A DNA stretch of 64,000 nt, from positions 17,246,886 to 17,310,885 of the forward strand of contig CM029376.1 in NCBI GenBank assembly GCA_017165825.1. Reading direction: 5' to 3'. Position 1 is the stretch's first letter. The number at the start of each line of letters is the position of its first letter. A model generated the notes under the pieces. The model saw nothing but the letters and a program-made list of their open reading frames with translations, did not search any database and had not been told where the DNA came from. The DNA is from Hepsetus odoe. Taxonomy: Eukaryota > Chordata > Actinopteri > Characiformes > Hepsetidae. The translations under genes and the position numbers were made by a program. Below, piece after piece: positions 35,626 through 49,150 of the stretch.

Positions 35626-37356
35626 TATGACCTTTCCTAGCAAGCTCAGAGGAGACAAAGTACGACTTTGTAAGAATATGATGACATCAAAGAAGGTCAG
35701 TCATGGAAATGTGGTCTTTGGAGTGACTTTACAGTGAGAAACTTATCAAAAACAAGTTATGTAATGGAATTATATTGACAATTACATTTTTTTTCCAACA
35801 ATTAGATTTTCAAAAAAAAAAAAAAACTTTATGACAAATATTACTCAATCAAAGGCAATAAATGAATTTTAAGAAATGATAGGCACTGTGTAAGTTAATG
35901 AAGTACCTTTCAAGCATTTGCTGCACGATTTGGAAGGCAAAGCAGCAGACTGCTGGAGAGCTGAGAATTAGTCTTAGAACCTCTCGCTTGGCTGATGGCT
36001 TTGTCTTTATTAGTCTAATTTATTTGGATTGTTTTCCAACATGTCTGCCTCGTTTTTTTGACAAGGTGTAATTAATTACTATGCAAATGGTTTCAAGCAA
36101 CACCCTCTCATTTTGGCAAGACGTTGCATTGTCTCACTCTAAATTCTGGAACGCAGTCAGAGGCGGCTTGGCTCGGCTCAAGCGCTTGCGGGTATAGGCA
36201 ATCATGTGAAGGACTTGATTTGACACTTTTCCATTGTCAGGATATGAAGGAGCATTCAGTAGATAAAAGTAGCAATAATAGGACATGAAGCAGAAACACC
36301 TGCTAGTCCAGGTGCCATGCTCCATCTTTCAAGACTTTCATATCTCTGTGTTTGCTTCCTCTGAGATAGACTTTATCCTAGACTAATTTCTGTCAGATTA
36401 AAAAAAGAAATTGCGTTGTCTATACACAGCGTGTCCTGTCTGATATATACATGTACACATGCGCTTCCATGTCAGAATGACCATTTGACCCACGGTGAAT
36501 AGGAAGATATAGGAATATTGGCAACAAAATCAATAGGACGGCACCATTACAGAGAGGAGGTTCAGTGTCATTTTCACCTATTTTTAGTGTCTGATGTCTG
36601 GTGAACCATGAAATTAATAAAAATCATGCTTGGTAATTGCCTGCAAAGTGAGAGCTGAGGGGGGGAAAAGCAAAGCATGAATCCAGTGCCATCAAACACA
36701 GCTTCTAATAAGTTGTCACATTACTGTCTTTGACCTTCAAGCAATTAAACAGAATGAAGGCTCTTGATATTGGGAGAGGCTGAAATAATGGGAGTTGCCG
36801 GAGGATTTCATTTGGAGGAAGAATGGAAGTGTAAATGTGAGGACACAGACGGCGCTGGCGTGGTGGGATGGCTTATACACGTGTAGATCACTTAGATCGT
36901 TTGAACTGGGCCAGAGATAGAGAGCATCAATATTAAGTTCACCATTCTCAAGAAGGTTAAGGGCAGAACAGTTAGCACAAGACAAAATGATGCTCTCCAG
37001 TAAGAAGACATCATCATTCCTCTAGAGGCTACTCTGCAGAGAAGAGTACACGGTCAATTGAAACCAATAGTTTAATATTACTCTTAGTCCCCTTAGCGGC
37101 AAGAACATGCCTCCTAAAGATATTACCAGGTGGTGGATGAAAAAAGGAAATAGAGATTATTAAGTTTTGTTGTGCTAATAAGCTTAAGGACACAAAAAGT
37201 CAGTGTGTGCGGATGGTGGTGTGCGAGTGCAATTTGTCTCTCAGTGAGCGGTGGCTGAGATGGCAGCATTTGACTTCTCTGAAATAGACTCTCACAGACA
37301 GCAGAGAGAAAGAGAGCAATCTACTGGGCCTTCACAGGTGAGCAGGCAAGGAAGGG

Positions 37357-37359
<3 letters not shown>
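35626..37359. other. Unique sequence, part conserved-looking
   Basis: Contains a 16-nt A run near 35815-35826 and the homeodomain/octamer-like block near 36070. No gene recognised. Confidence 0.4.
36067..36090. promoter_or_regulatory. Homeodomain and octamer-like site pair (weak)
   Basis: taattaattactatgcaaat combines a TAATTA-type homeodomain core with ATGCAAAT, the octamer bound by POU factors, five bases or fewer apart. It lies in a block (about 35990-36130) without repeats. Short motifs of this kind also arise by chance, so regulatory function is only inferred. Confidence 0.25.

Positions 37360-37393
<34 letters not shown>
37360..37393. repeat. (GA)n microsatellite
   Basis: About 17 GA units. 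Confidence 0.95.
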
Positions 37394-37395
<2 letters not shown>

Positions 37396-37970
37396 TAGGA
37401 TGGAGGAATGGAGGATGGAGGTGGGGATACGGAGGGCATCAAGATCGCTCTGTAATAACAGAGCGCAGAGGTCCAGCCACGAGAGATGAGCAGCTCATTG
37501 GACGCCTACAGAGGTCAAAACAGGGCCTGCGTGTTTGCAACAGCGGGAGATAGATGTGTTCCCGGCTTAATACACAGCCATAATACAAAGGGCACAATCC
37601 AAGCTAGGCTTAAAAAGCAACCAGGGAATTAATGAACAAGAAGTCAATGAAAACTGTCATAACAGCAGCAAATAAAAAGAACAGACAACATACTGCCAGT
37701 GGGTAAACACAGACATGGGAGCACACCCAGCAGTGCCGTTTTACTTTTTCTAGTTAGAATGAAATAACATCAAGGGTTTGAATTCCACCTCGTAAAATTT
37801 GCTTGTGCCTCTTGCATTGTTTAACCTTGAGCTGTTTCTCCCTCAGCCAACAAATTTCCATATTTGACGTGCATAAATGAGAATCCCTATGGGACTCTAT
37901 AGCGTACATAGCTTATGGAGGATTCCAAGAGAACTACATGGTCAAAACCAGAATCGGTGTTGTGTGCTTT
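37394..37970. other. Unique sequence, no gene seen
   Basis: The part 37440-37620 is balanced in composition and may be conserved non-coding DNA. No reading frame is convincing. Confidence 0.35.
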
Positions 37971-38619
37971 CAATCATTCTCTGAGCCACGTATGCTAACC
38001 AGGGTCAAAGAGGGTTCTGGAGCCAATGCCAGTGCTCCTAGGGCAAAAGGTGGAGAAACAAAGTTGAGCAGGTTGCCCTTCCATTGCAGGGCAGATGCAC
38101 AAACACACTGGCACCTATAGGAAGGTGGACATCAGACTCGTAATTGAATTGTAATTGACTTGTCATCCACCAGGCTCCACTCATACACTTGTATCTATCT
38201 ACCTCATGCTGTTTGCACACAGAAATGTATTCGTACTATTCATATTTTGCACTCTGCCCTTTAAAAAAGCTGTTATTACCGTTTGACTGCTACTCCATTA
38301 CGACCCCGCTGCTCTGTACATTCCTATACAAACTGGCTCCGTCTTTGTCGGGTGGATGTTTCCTGTCCTCTGTTTTGCACTGATTGTCGTCTGTCTGGAC
38401 TTGTCTTGTGGTGTGTTCTATGTAATGTTAGGCGTCGTCTTATGTGTCGTTTCATATGTGTAGCACCAGGGTCCTGGAGGAACGTTGTTTCGTATATGAA
38501 TATGGTTGAAATGACCCACATAGACACATGGAGATAATGTTATACTCCGACTCAGCCAGAAATTGAACCCAAGAACTGTGAAGTAAAAGCATTAAGCACC
38601 ACACCAACATGTCAGCCTG
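37971..38619 (-). repeat. E-family dispersed repeat, copy 5, split by a LINE
   Basis: Tail part at 37971-38120 (gctaaccagggtcaaagagg, cccttccattgcagggcaga) and head part at about 38521-38619 (gacacatggagataatgtta, gaaattgaacccaagaactg, accacaccaacatgtcagc). Together they make one E element whose two halves are separated by a LINE 3' end at about 38190-38515. Confidence 0.6.
38190..38515 (+). mobile_element. CR1/L2/Rex1-like LINE 3' end (H2), nested in E copy 5
   Basis: Shares with the copy at 60685-61309 the terminal block tgtgtagcaccagggtcctg, gaggaacgtt and ggttgaaatgac, together with a tract of diverged but collinear 3' untranslated sequence (tctgtctggacttgtcttgt here). No coding part is retained, so the copy is strongly 5'-truncated. 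The left edge is approximate. Confidence 0.65.
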
Positions 38620-40993
38620 TTTCATGTAGTTACAAAAAAGAATCTCTACAGACTAGTGATTTTGTTTTTTTTGTGCTCTTTTTTCTGTCTATCATGGCAT
38701 TTGTCTGACAGTTAATACATTATGTGACAAAGCTGTGGAAGATCAAAGCACATTTTGAACCATGACACATTGTTTCAATGTAAGTAAAGCAGCCTGTGAA
38801 AGATCTTCAAAGGATGAGGGTCTTATTAAAAATCAAACTTTCCATGTTACCACGGCAAGGGTGCAAGATGAATGGACTGATAGCAAACCCCGCTGAACTT
38901 CAAAACTCCACAAAACTGGCTTCTCCTTTCTTCTGAACAGAGGGACCTACCATTAGTTTCAAATCTATAATAACAGTTAAAAAATAAAAATAAAATAATA
39001 AATAATAACAATACAAATCTGAATGCTCGCCAAAGTGCTTTACAAATAGCGCAAATATAGAATAAAACAAACCATATATAAAAATAAAGGATAAATATAA
39101 ATAAATCAATACTTTTTTATTAAAATAAGCAAGTGAGTTTGGGTGAAAACGTGTGATTCATGCTGCATTCATTAATACAAAGGAAAGAAGCCACAGTTCA
39201 ATTTTTAACCTATTTTACTCTATAGCGTCAAGTTGCACAGACTTTTCAAACCTTTCTCTCTTCGTGCTTTTATGCCAATAAGGATAATTTCTCTCTTACT
39301 AACCCTTCAGCTAACTCTCTTTTACATGAGGGGACTCAGCACAGAACCTAGTTGTACATTATTTTTGTACAATATCATGTATTCTCGATAGATATATACA
39401 AATAAAATGCCACCTTCCTTATAAATATTTTATGAAACAGTTCAGAGCAGATCCAGATAAACCAGGTCACCATTTAAGATGATTTAAAAGTATATAGTGA
39501 TCAAATGTATCTATTCAAATGTAGCTATTAATCTAGCAGTAGTAACACTTATGAACACATTATTCATATCAGTGGAGATCCTGAGATTATTCACACGTTC
39601 CGTTAAAGCTGTGTTAGTGCCATGCCCTATGTGCTGGACTAGAACATCTCAAAAACATTGTTTCCAGAGAGAAAATCATTGATCTGTTTAATAAACAGCT
39701 TTACAAATTTGGTGCTTTGACGTAAGGCACAACACATTAACGAATCTGTGGACAATTTATGTTCCACCTACATTTTTGATATGATTAGCAAACTCTATGC
39801 ACAGCCCTGCTTGTACTTACAAATTGCATGTGGGTGTTCCTCTTTTACTTCAGATGTTACAGTTCTGTAAATAGCTGTTTATATGCCAAAGCCTTTAAAC
39901 GTTGTTGTCAAGCAGGTTTAATCAGAAGAAAAATAAGGTTTAAAAAAATGATTCAATGCTGCCTCTTCTGGTCTCTTGCAGTAAATGCAGGATACTCCAG
40001 CCATCATCTTGATGAAGAACTGTGTCAAATCCGATAGTAATTTAATATCTTATATCAAATCTGATTTACACTCTGTAGACACAAGTCTGTAGACACATGT
40101 TCATTCAACATTTCTTTCTGAAAGGAAGGAAATGAGCCAGTGAGCATGTGAGCAATACTGTAGTGCTTATCCCCTTTGGCCATAATGGAAAGGCTTTAAA
40201 TTAGAATATAGAACATTGTGGATGAAATTTGATTACATTTCAGCACAAGAGCATTGACAAACGAAGGTACTGATTTTGCAGGATAACATATACCAATTCA
40301 GCTCATCCCAAAGGTATTAAACAGGGCACCAGCAGTTCAGAGAATGCAGTTTCACTGTGCTGAGGAGCTTTACATCACTTATCCCAACACTTGACCCTAG
40401 GCTCATGTCTCACTGCTCCCGTTCCTATCTGTTGACAATGCTGTTCTATTGAACAAGCTGTGTGTGCAGTTTAACCTTGGTCAGAAAATGAGTGCACCTA
40501 AGAATAACTGAATTCACTTGTTAGAAGTAGTCTACAAGTGTTTAGGTGTGTGGAGTAGTGATAACTGGATTTCTCTTTTTAAAGAAAACTGATATCTGCA
40601 TTAGAGTTCTTCATACAACATTTCTCTAAAACCTCCAGATTATATAGCAACAATCCAGTTTGAGTTCACACAGGAAACATACTGTCTGTCAGTTCTCTTG
40701 CTTTCTAACAAAGACCCACTTGTCCATTTCTTTGTGGAGGACGAGCTATTATCTGTCCATCCATTCAGGCTTATTCCCATTTACAGTCCAGATGGAGATG
40801 TATGCAAATGGAAGATAGCTTTTTTTGGCTTTGAGCAGACTTGAATCGTATCATGATATCATGTATGTGTCTTTTCCATACAGATCGACCGTGGTGGTGT
40901 ATTAACATGCAAATGCAGCCGGAGAACCATTTTAAGAGTATGAATTGAGGACAAAATTGAGGAGACTCCTCATTCCAGCTCTCCATGGATACA
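38620..40993. other. Unique AT-rich sequence, no gene seen
   Basis: About 2.4 kb. A 69-codon plus-strand frame at 39828-40037 is unrecognised. A-rich stretches around 38975-39110. Confidence 0.4.
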
Positions 40994-41115
<122 letters not shown>

Positions 41116-42164
41116 GCAGTATGCATAAGGAATGACTGTTTCCTAGGATGATTTACCGTAATGATAGTGCCAGACAGATCTTCTTGGCTAGTGGCAAAAG
41201 CCATTTCTCACAGTCTGTGAAAATGTTTCAGCATTACCTAAAGGGACCAGAAGAAAAGTTCAGCAATCTTAACAGAAGATTTTTTACTGTCACACAGTGT
41301 GCACCTTCAACTTACATCTATTGTTATTTAGGAAAATGAAGCCATTAAACTAAATGCTATACTTTCTCTTTAGCAGTGAAAATGTCACAATCAGCAAAAG
41401 TCTTTGAGTTTGCTGACAGTTCCTAAAGTGCCATCTTGTCTGTAATCAAAATACTTACCTATTGATCCCTATAGGTCCTATAGGTCACTGATACAGAATA
41501 GTAGTGGTAGTAGTAATTTATATAGACGTTATCATTTGAATTGAGCAGAGGGCAAGAGCTTAGCTCAGCATGAAGTGTGCCTATAATCACAGGACTGCCA
41601 GATGCACTTTCATTACTGCTGACAAATGTGTATTAGCAAGAGAAAATAAGATCAAATTTTAATTATGTGATGAATTGTGAATCGGACTGACATTGTACCA
41701 CTCATGGGTTGATGTTGCAAGGTGTAAGTCATCGTTGAGATACTGGGTTGATTCAGTTTAATTCAGTAAAGAGTGTAACATAGCTGTACCATATGTAGAA
41801 AGCATTAGTAAAAAGCACAGACTCAAGCAAAATATCAACTGACCTGACTTTGACTTACAACTTGACTCTGACTTTGACCTAAGACTTTTGAAATGTCAGC
41901 CTGACAAAGAAACAAAAACAAAATGGATCAAATTTGGACCCAAACACAGTGTAGCATTCAAAATGTTTCATTTCCAACCCTAAATGTATGACCTCACCAG
42001 ACAGTTTTGACATGTTCCTGCACAATCATTACTACAGTGTCATTTTCTTGCAGCTCATAGTGGTTCCATATTTGATATGGCTATAAATAACAAGTCTTTC
42101 TTTACAGAAAAATCCTATATCTCATTGACAGAAGTGCTACAGGCACCAAAAATGGAAAGAGGCA
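41116..42164. other. Unique sequence, no gene seen
   Basis: A short quasi-tandem patch of tgacttga-like words lies at 41840-41890. No gene recognised. Confidence 0.4.
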
Positions 42165-42300
42165 ATCCATCCATCCATCCATCCATTAGCTTAGCCACCT
42201 GTTCTTATTGGGGTTGCAGAGGGTTCTAGAGCATATTCCAGCACTCAGAGGGCAGAAAACTTCCTGGACAGGTCCCCACTCCATTGCATGCATTTCAGGT
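42165..42300 (-). repeat. E-family dispersed repeat, copy 6 (tail only)
   Basis: (CCAT)n at 42165-42187 followed by the tail module: gttcttattggggttgcaga, gggttctagagcatattcca, cctggacaggtccccactcc. The module parallels family C at 1092 and 56526. Confidence 0.65.
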
Positions 42301-44892
42301 TGTCTTTTTTGTTTTCCTTTAATCACCAGATTTACTGCACATAGTACTTCAGTTCTGTCCTTGTGCCTACAACTATTTTGAGAAATAAACTAAATGACTA
42401 AAGGCTCAACTTGAACTAATATGAATTATAAATATCACTGTTATACAAAGAAAATAACCATTTTCTTTAATGATAATAATTTCAATTATAATAAATGTTT
42501 AAGAGTATTGCTGTCTTGCACATCAAAGCACACAAAAAGACCTTTTGTCTTTGTCAAACACAAGGACACCATTAGGACACATTTATAATGGCAATAAAAA
42601 TGAAAGAAGCATAAGCAGGTAAGAGGTTGTAATTTTGCCCTACTATTATTAGTTTGCCCTTATTTTTGCTTTCACTCTTTTTCTTTCTGTCCTGGATTAG
42701 ACAGCCATGGCGGCCAGTTCCGTGTTAATTCTCCCAATCTCAGGATTAGGTGCTCCCCTCTGCCAAACCAAATAATAAACACGACAGCGTATTTCATTTG
42801 AACTAAGCTCCTTTCAGCAAATATGAGAAAAGTCATCAAATAAAGACTCCCACCTGCAGGTGCTGATTGTTCAGCAGTCATTGCTCTGGGAGTTTCTTGG
42901 AACTTCTAAATAATGAAGAAGTTCCACCTGGTTTGAGTTGGTGATGTAGAAGATTAGCCAATCGGTTTTGATTAAAGTGAAAGTGAGAAGTGAAAGTGAT
43001 TAGAATTACTTTTCAAGCTCCTAACATCTGCAAATGAAATTATTCCATCAATTATCTTCAAAAGTGTACTTGTTTACATGGTAGGGGTCACTGTAAATGT
43101 CAATTAACAATTCCTATTTTAAAGTAAAGTACATTCAAAGTATTACAACAACATAACGTTGAAAAGAGTTACAATTTCTGTCACTGATTAACACATAGCT
43201 TATCATCTCCACTCCTGAATCTCTCCCACTACCCTTCAACCTCCCTTTGCCTGATCTAAAAAATGCTCAACCATAGCATTAATTAACATTTTCATCGTAA
43301 ACATGTGCTGTTCGACACAGAGCAGCTAGCAGAAGAAAATGTAATTAAAATTAAGGATATTGATTACCCTGCAGAACAGCCTATGAATAACAGCAACCAT
43401 AAATAAGAGAAAAGGATAGGTGAGGCAGCTGATTTATGTCCACGCACCCGAGAACAGAAGAATAAATCATTCAGAGCCGTGTTCTTATTGAGTTATGAAG
43501 CCTCTCTGCACACAAAATAATTGCCGCCTCTATGTCATCCACTTGTCTTTTGTATTCTCAAAGAATGCCTCAGTGGCAAGGCTAGTGCCCAGTAGTTCGT
43601 GTAGCTGAACAGATTTGGTTTATTGCTGTTATTTCCATTGCCTGTACTTCATGCAGCTGGAACCATTAAGTTGCAGGGACACATTTGTCAAAGGCAGAAC
43701 ACCAAAGAATGCCAAAGAAATGTCTCACGCTGGAAGATTCTTTTTAACAATATTCCACAACATCACCAAACCTCCAACATGTAGAAAGGCCCTTGATTAA
43801 TGTCAACTGTATTTTGGTTTAGACATCTTCACAAATGCAGTTGAAAGACTTCAGTTGTCACAACGAGCACTTTAGAGGCACTTAGTTGACTGTTAAGTGC
43901 TACATTTGCTGTTGCTGTTTATGAAAAAGCTGATGAAATCACATCAGACATTTCAAAGCAACGTCGATGCAGAATAACAAGTGTGCATCTGTGCTATGCA
44001 TCAAAGAGGATTTCAGCTGTCTTTGGTGAAATATGTTTTCTGTGCATGTTTGGTTGGTTAATGCAAGTTGCCCCAGTCTGAGCTCTGTTGAATACATGTT
44101 GAATTAGAAGCTTTCAATGTGTAATCCATGGTGAAAGGTGGAGTCATTGCTAAACACTAAAAGAAGATGAAAAAATGTATTTAAAAAATGAACTTTTAAA
44201 TGCGAAGGGTATAGCTGATGTCATCATCACTTTATCATTATTTGGTGTGTTTAGTATAGTATAAAACATGAATTAGATGTTGCACTATTAGCAGATCCAT
44301 CCAGCCATCCAGCTTGGTTGGTTTTTCTATTGACTTGAAAAAACATATAAATAGAGCATTTGTCTGTCCATGCATGTAGTACATATGATGGTTTTCCTCA
44401 TGCAATACTGAAAGCATAAGCACAACTTTCGAAGCAGAATCTTTTCACCTTCCTGCCTTATTTCTAGCTGCAGTATCTGCAATATTTAGCATGTAAACAG
44501 GTCTGAAATAGTTTAACAGCCAAGCAGTGTGCTTGGAGAACCACAGCATTTTAAACAGCAAGCTAAAGACTGCAGCTCAGTTTGAAATAATCCCCATCCG
44601 TACTGGGGTCCTCTCCATGCCACCAGAACCACAATGAAGGGTGAAGGACAGCCCCCTGGATCTGTCTGCCATAAACAGAGGAATGCTGAGAAGAAGACTT
44701 TCTGCTCAGCACTGATAGAGCTATAGAATATCTGACCCACTATAGATAAACATGCGTACAGTGAACACCCTTGGCAACACAGGCATGGTGCTTATACAAG
44801 AATTCACAATAACCCAAACATAGAGGACACAAAGAGAAATATCAGCAATAAAGGGCTGCTCTCTCTCCTTCCCCTCCCTCCAACACCCTCAC

Positions 44893-44898
<6 letters not shown>
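42301..44898. other. Unique sequence, no gene seen
   Basis: About 2.6 kb. Blocks at 42690-42900 and 43420-43620 have balanced composition. No gene, RNA or transposon recognised. Confidence 0.4.

Positions 44899-44943
<45 letters not shown>
44899..44943. repeat. (CA)n microsatellite
   Basis: About 22 CA units. Confidence 0.96.
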
Positions 44944-44948
<5 letters not shown>

Positions 44949-46859
44949 ATTAGATACTTTTTTACATCAGACTAGCTTCTAGACTTAGTGTCTAGTGTCG
45001 TATTCATCCAATCAACAGTTGGTGGGTGAGATTCCTGTTGCCAAGTGACGGTATGACACGGTGGTGAAATAATTAGCCATGGGTGGAGGTGCCACTATGA
45101 CTGGTGCTACAGAGATAAATACACTTACAAACAAGCAAGAAAATACTTCTGCCAATTAAAGGCTCTCAATTAAAATGACATGCTTCCTTTCACCTTCTTA
45201 ACTGTACATAGCCAATAATGATAAACAAGCACACCTTTGTCATAACATAACCATCAATAAAGTTATGAAGTTCTATTATTGTTGCAACAAATGCTTACAG
45301 ACCCAACAAAGAAAAAAAAAAGAAAAAATGACAATCAATTTAATATGATGCTAAACCCCATCTTGGTGAATAAATAATGCTGTTGTCTCTTCGAAAAAAA
45401 AGGGTCTTGGAAGATATACAACACCTCTATAGCTCTGAGACTGGCTTTTTAAGAGCACATTATTTTTGGAGAAGCTGTCAGGTTTCAGAGATGATGGGAG
45501 GTTTAAAGCTTCCGTGGTCCATCCCAAGCTTGTCATTATCTGAAACAATGTCTTTTGAAAGGGTCTACTGGGCTATTGTTTTACATGAAGAGCGCTTGAT
45601 GTGGTGAACGATCATGGATTTTGTCGACCCGATCACTTTGTAAGCAGTTTTTTGATTTCCCCCACTTCACCCCACTCGGTTTTCCCTGATCATCATGATA
45701 CCTTCCCCTCGGATGTCCCGAATGTCTCTGCTTCCGACTTTAACCGCATCTGTCCATGAAAGAGATAGCACAGCAGAATGTGTCTACCTTGTTTCACAGC
45801 AGGAATCAGATTTTCACTGCCAATAGTCACATCAATTAGGAATTTCATCCTTGTAGTCCCATTACTGAAGGTGATTTTTGATTGGTATCACCAATGATAG
45901 TGGCTGGTTATTTTTTAAATGTTGCAAATATTTCCATGTGTTCTGTATAACCTCGGTTTTAAGAAAACCTTTAAAATCCCCAAATTTCCATTGACAGTTC
46001 TCTATAACATTGTGTTAACATTGCACAGAGTGCAAGGAAAGAGAGAGATTTCTTCAAGCAGGTGCAACAGGAAGACTAAAGGTAGTGAAACAGAATAAAT
46101 TGGCCAGTGACACAGTTTGGAAACCAATGCACTGCCTACATTCTTTGTCCTACTCTTGTAGGCTGAAAAACACCACTCTGGGGTAAGTTATGTCTGTGCC
46201 TACTGCTTTTCAGCGTGCTATTCAGAAAGCTGGCCCATGGTCCAGGAGAGCTGGATTGATCACACTTATTCTGGTCCACTTGGCCCTTACTGATATCAGT
46301 TTCTAACACATTTAGCTCAATAACGAATGATGAGAGGCATCCGGCCATGCTAATAGCTGCTATGCCTTATGCTTGGGATTAAGGGCTAAAGCTTAGCTAG
46401 CCATCCCTCAGACTGTTCATTCTCAGCATCTTCTAGTCAGCCCCATGTGCTCCCTGTTGAAACAAATGCAATGGCACTTTCAAAACATGATTCATAGACA
46501 TCTGCTAAAACATTAGGCCTGAAATTTGTACTGGAACCTAAATCCAGAATTTATTTCCTGTAATTCCCACTTGAATTGAATCAGGGCATCATGTGCTGAG
46601 TCCTTTCCCACCTGGTCCTGACAAAATTTTGTCCAAAATCTAACCTGGCCCAAAGGACATGCTTAAATTTGGGGCCTGAAACTGAGGTAGCAAAGCTGAC
46701 GTGGTCCATTCCTACCAATAGTGATGTATAAAGCCTTAAAAGGTAGCACCAATTTTTAAACACTATCAGTAATAGCTCTCACTAGATCATTAACAAACAG
46801 AATAAAAATAATACTTAATGCCATAATCAAGAAAATACATAAACAAGATTTCAAAATGC
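44944..46859. other. Unique sequence, no gene seen
   Basis: Overlapping opposed frames at 45351-45607 are unrecognised. No gene or transposon recognised. Confidence 0.4.
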
Positions 46860-47300
46860 TGGTGGCATGATGGCACAGTGGGTAGTACTGTTACCTCACA
46901 GCGAGAAACATCTGGGTTTGATTCCCAGGCAGGGCTGCTTGAGTTCGTTTCTTTTTGGAGCTTTATTCATCTCAGATGATCTGTGCCTGTGTGGGTTTCC
47001 TCCCACTGTCCAAAGTCATTGTGAGCACACAGCACAACAAAATTGGATCTCTGCATTTAACCCATGCATAAACACACACCATGCAGCAGGGGGCAGCTAT
47101 GAAATGACCCAGGGAGCATTGACTGGGACAGTAACTTGCTCAAAGGTACCTCAGGGCAATCTACTGGGAAGGGATTTGAACCCACAACCTTCCAATTCTG
47201 TGGCCAACTCCCTAACCACTAGGCCACCGCTGCCCTCCAGACAACATGCAGGTCAAGTGGCCTGGAGATGCTAATTTGGCCTCCAGAAGTAGCGTGTGCT
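46860..47300 (+). repeat. E-family dispersed repeat, copy 7, interrupted by a SINE
   Basis: Best-preserved E head: ggcatgatggcacagtgggt, box B-like gggtttgattcccaggcagg, then gtgtgggtttcctcccactg and tccaaag. SINE B copy 7 follows, and E resumes with aacatgcaggtcaagtggcc and ggagatgctaatttgg. The head has clear box A- and box B-like spacing, supporting a tRNA-related origin. Confidence 0.72.
47015..47236 (-). mobile_element. SINE family B, copy 7 (nested in E copy 7)
   Basis: Minus strand: tcattgtgagcacacagcac, ggatctctgcatttaaccca, gcagcagggggcagctatga, cttgctcaaaggtacctcag, ggatttgaacccacaacct, and the head complement cactaggccaccgctgccc. It splits the E sequence between tccaaag and acatgcagg. 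The flanking tccaaag and tccagac may be an imperfect target duplication. Confidence 0.9.
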
Positions 47301-49150
47301 TCTGCTCTGCAGTGGCTTGGTGACTTGTCCATGGTGTTTCCCAAACATTTGCCCTGTGTGTGCTGAAACAGTGAACACCTGATTAATGAACTCTATTCTA
47401 TTTTGCTGCACAAAACTGCTCCCCGAACAGGTCTGGTGATTTCCCATTTTTCACAAAAATAGACTTAATGAAAGCAGAAAGAATAAATTCATCCATTTAT
47501 TATCTGAGCTACTTATCTAAACCAAAGTGAGACAGAAAAATAGAGTTAAAACCTAAAGCAGGGCAAAATTCAAGACTAGGAGGCAGGACAGAAGGTGTGA
47601 AAACCTGAGCATGAAACTAGAACATGGTCAAGCCTGATACTGGAAAATGATGTCAGAACCTGACAGAATTGATCAAGGATCAAGAGGCAACCAAAAAAAA
47701 AGCAGGAAATGAAATAATCTGTTTAAATCTAAAGCATTCACATTTCTAGACATGTGACCTGATCTATCTACGATGAATTATTAACATTTTATATGCTGGC
47801 GATAATAAATGTCAAACCAAAGGTTCAATGTTTTATAATTTACTGCAGATACTACATGCGTGCTGAACTTCGACACCCAACATTTAAAGAATTAAGAATT
47901 GAGCATGTACTGTCTTACAACTAAGATAAGGCTGCAGGCAAACTAAATTAAATATGTGCTTCATGAAATATGCATTGTCCTCCTGATTAAGACTGGGCTG
48001 TCAATACATTCAGTGATGTTGCCTCATTACAACTGCATTTAGATAGATCAGAGGGAAAACACTGGTAGTGAGAGATCAGCCTGTGGTAAGTACAAGTGAT
48101 GCCTGCACCTTGTGGCAGCACAGGCAGAGAGTCTGTGACTCCTGGGTGAAGCAGAGCATATACTTACATGTATGAAATGCACACATGTACACCTCTTTAG
48201 TGTAATTTGGCACATTTCAGCCGTGAAGCCGCATTCTCTGAGGAATCTGACTGTCTTCTCACTGCAGCTGTAATTGTTCTCTCAACCAGTGCTTCATGCA
48301 AGGCTTAGCAAAGCTTTCTCTTTCTCTGTCTCTCCTCATTGCCATATATACAATATAAAATATGTAGCGGCCTCCAGAACATAGCAGGGGTGCGATGGTA
48401 GAGGATGGGGACAGGACCCCCATAGTAACCAATGTGTTAAAACACCTGTTGTTTTGGAAATCAATAAAAATTGTATTTGATATTGACTAGCATTTACCAG
48501 CAAATACACTGGGGAAAGTAAACATTTTATGTAGTTTAATTCACATGTATGTATTTTCTTCCTATTGCATTGTAAAAGGAAGAAACTTGACACCAGATCA
48601 CTCTAAATCCACAAAGGTGGCGAATCCATGGAGAATTCCATTTGAAAAGAAATGGGACAAATTCTGTTTAAAAAATGTATTACACAATTGGAGTTAAAAA
48701 TGACTATATGTCTGTAAAATGCCTGGAATGACTATTAGGGCAAAAGAGGTTTAAAACAGCCAGAGTTGTGAAGAGGGCCCAGGCCTATTTAGCATAATTA
48801 GTGAGGAAGATCAAAAGAGAAACAAACATAAAACAAATCTCCATATTTTCAAATGTGGTCAAATCCATTTCACAATTAGCTGGATCTTGTGACAGAAAAC
48901 GCTTTTCTTTCATCTAGGCACAAACTTAAGCACCTGCAGTTCTCCATAAGCTGCTGGAAACCTGGAGCTTTTAGTAGAACCTAATTGAATGGTCAGAAGG
49001 CAATACTTGAATAAGTTAGATGAAGCTAATTAAACACAAAATAAAAGTATTCATGGCCTTTTAACCCCCTTTCACATAGGGTGCCTGAAAACAGTCTGAA
49101 TTTGAGAAAACGTTGTCGCACAGAGGCTTATTTCAGCCTCTTATTTTAGC
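47301..49150. other. Unique sequence with a short E-tail fragment, no gene seen
   Basis: catccatttattatctgagc tacttatc at 47491-47520 is a short E-type tail. The stretch 47530-47700 may belong to an old DNA transposon (repeated aac-ctgag and aggcaggacag words), but I cannot support this. Otherwise unique. Confidence 0.35.

Noticed and set aside
39828..40037. Possible GPCR TM7/C-tail exon (CYSSVNSCLYAKAFKRCC)
   Set aside because: Only a vague resemblance to an NPxxY region. No upstream transmembrane frame or splice support, and AT-rich context.
41836..41895. Tandem satellite of tgacttga-like words
   Set aside because: Units vary in length and sequence over only about 50 bp. Not a real array.
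45351..45607. Opposed 65- and 76-codon frames with ordinary amino-acid composition
   Set aside because: No motif, no splice evidence and no similarity I can name. Treated as unique non-coding DNA.
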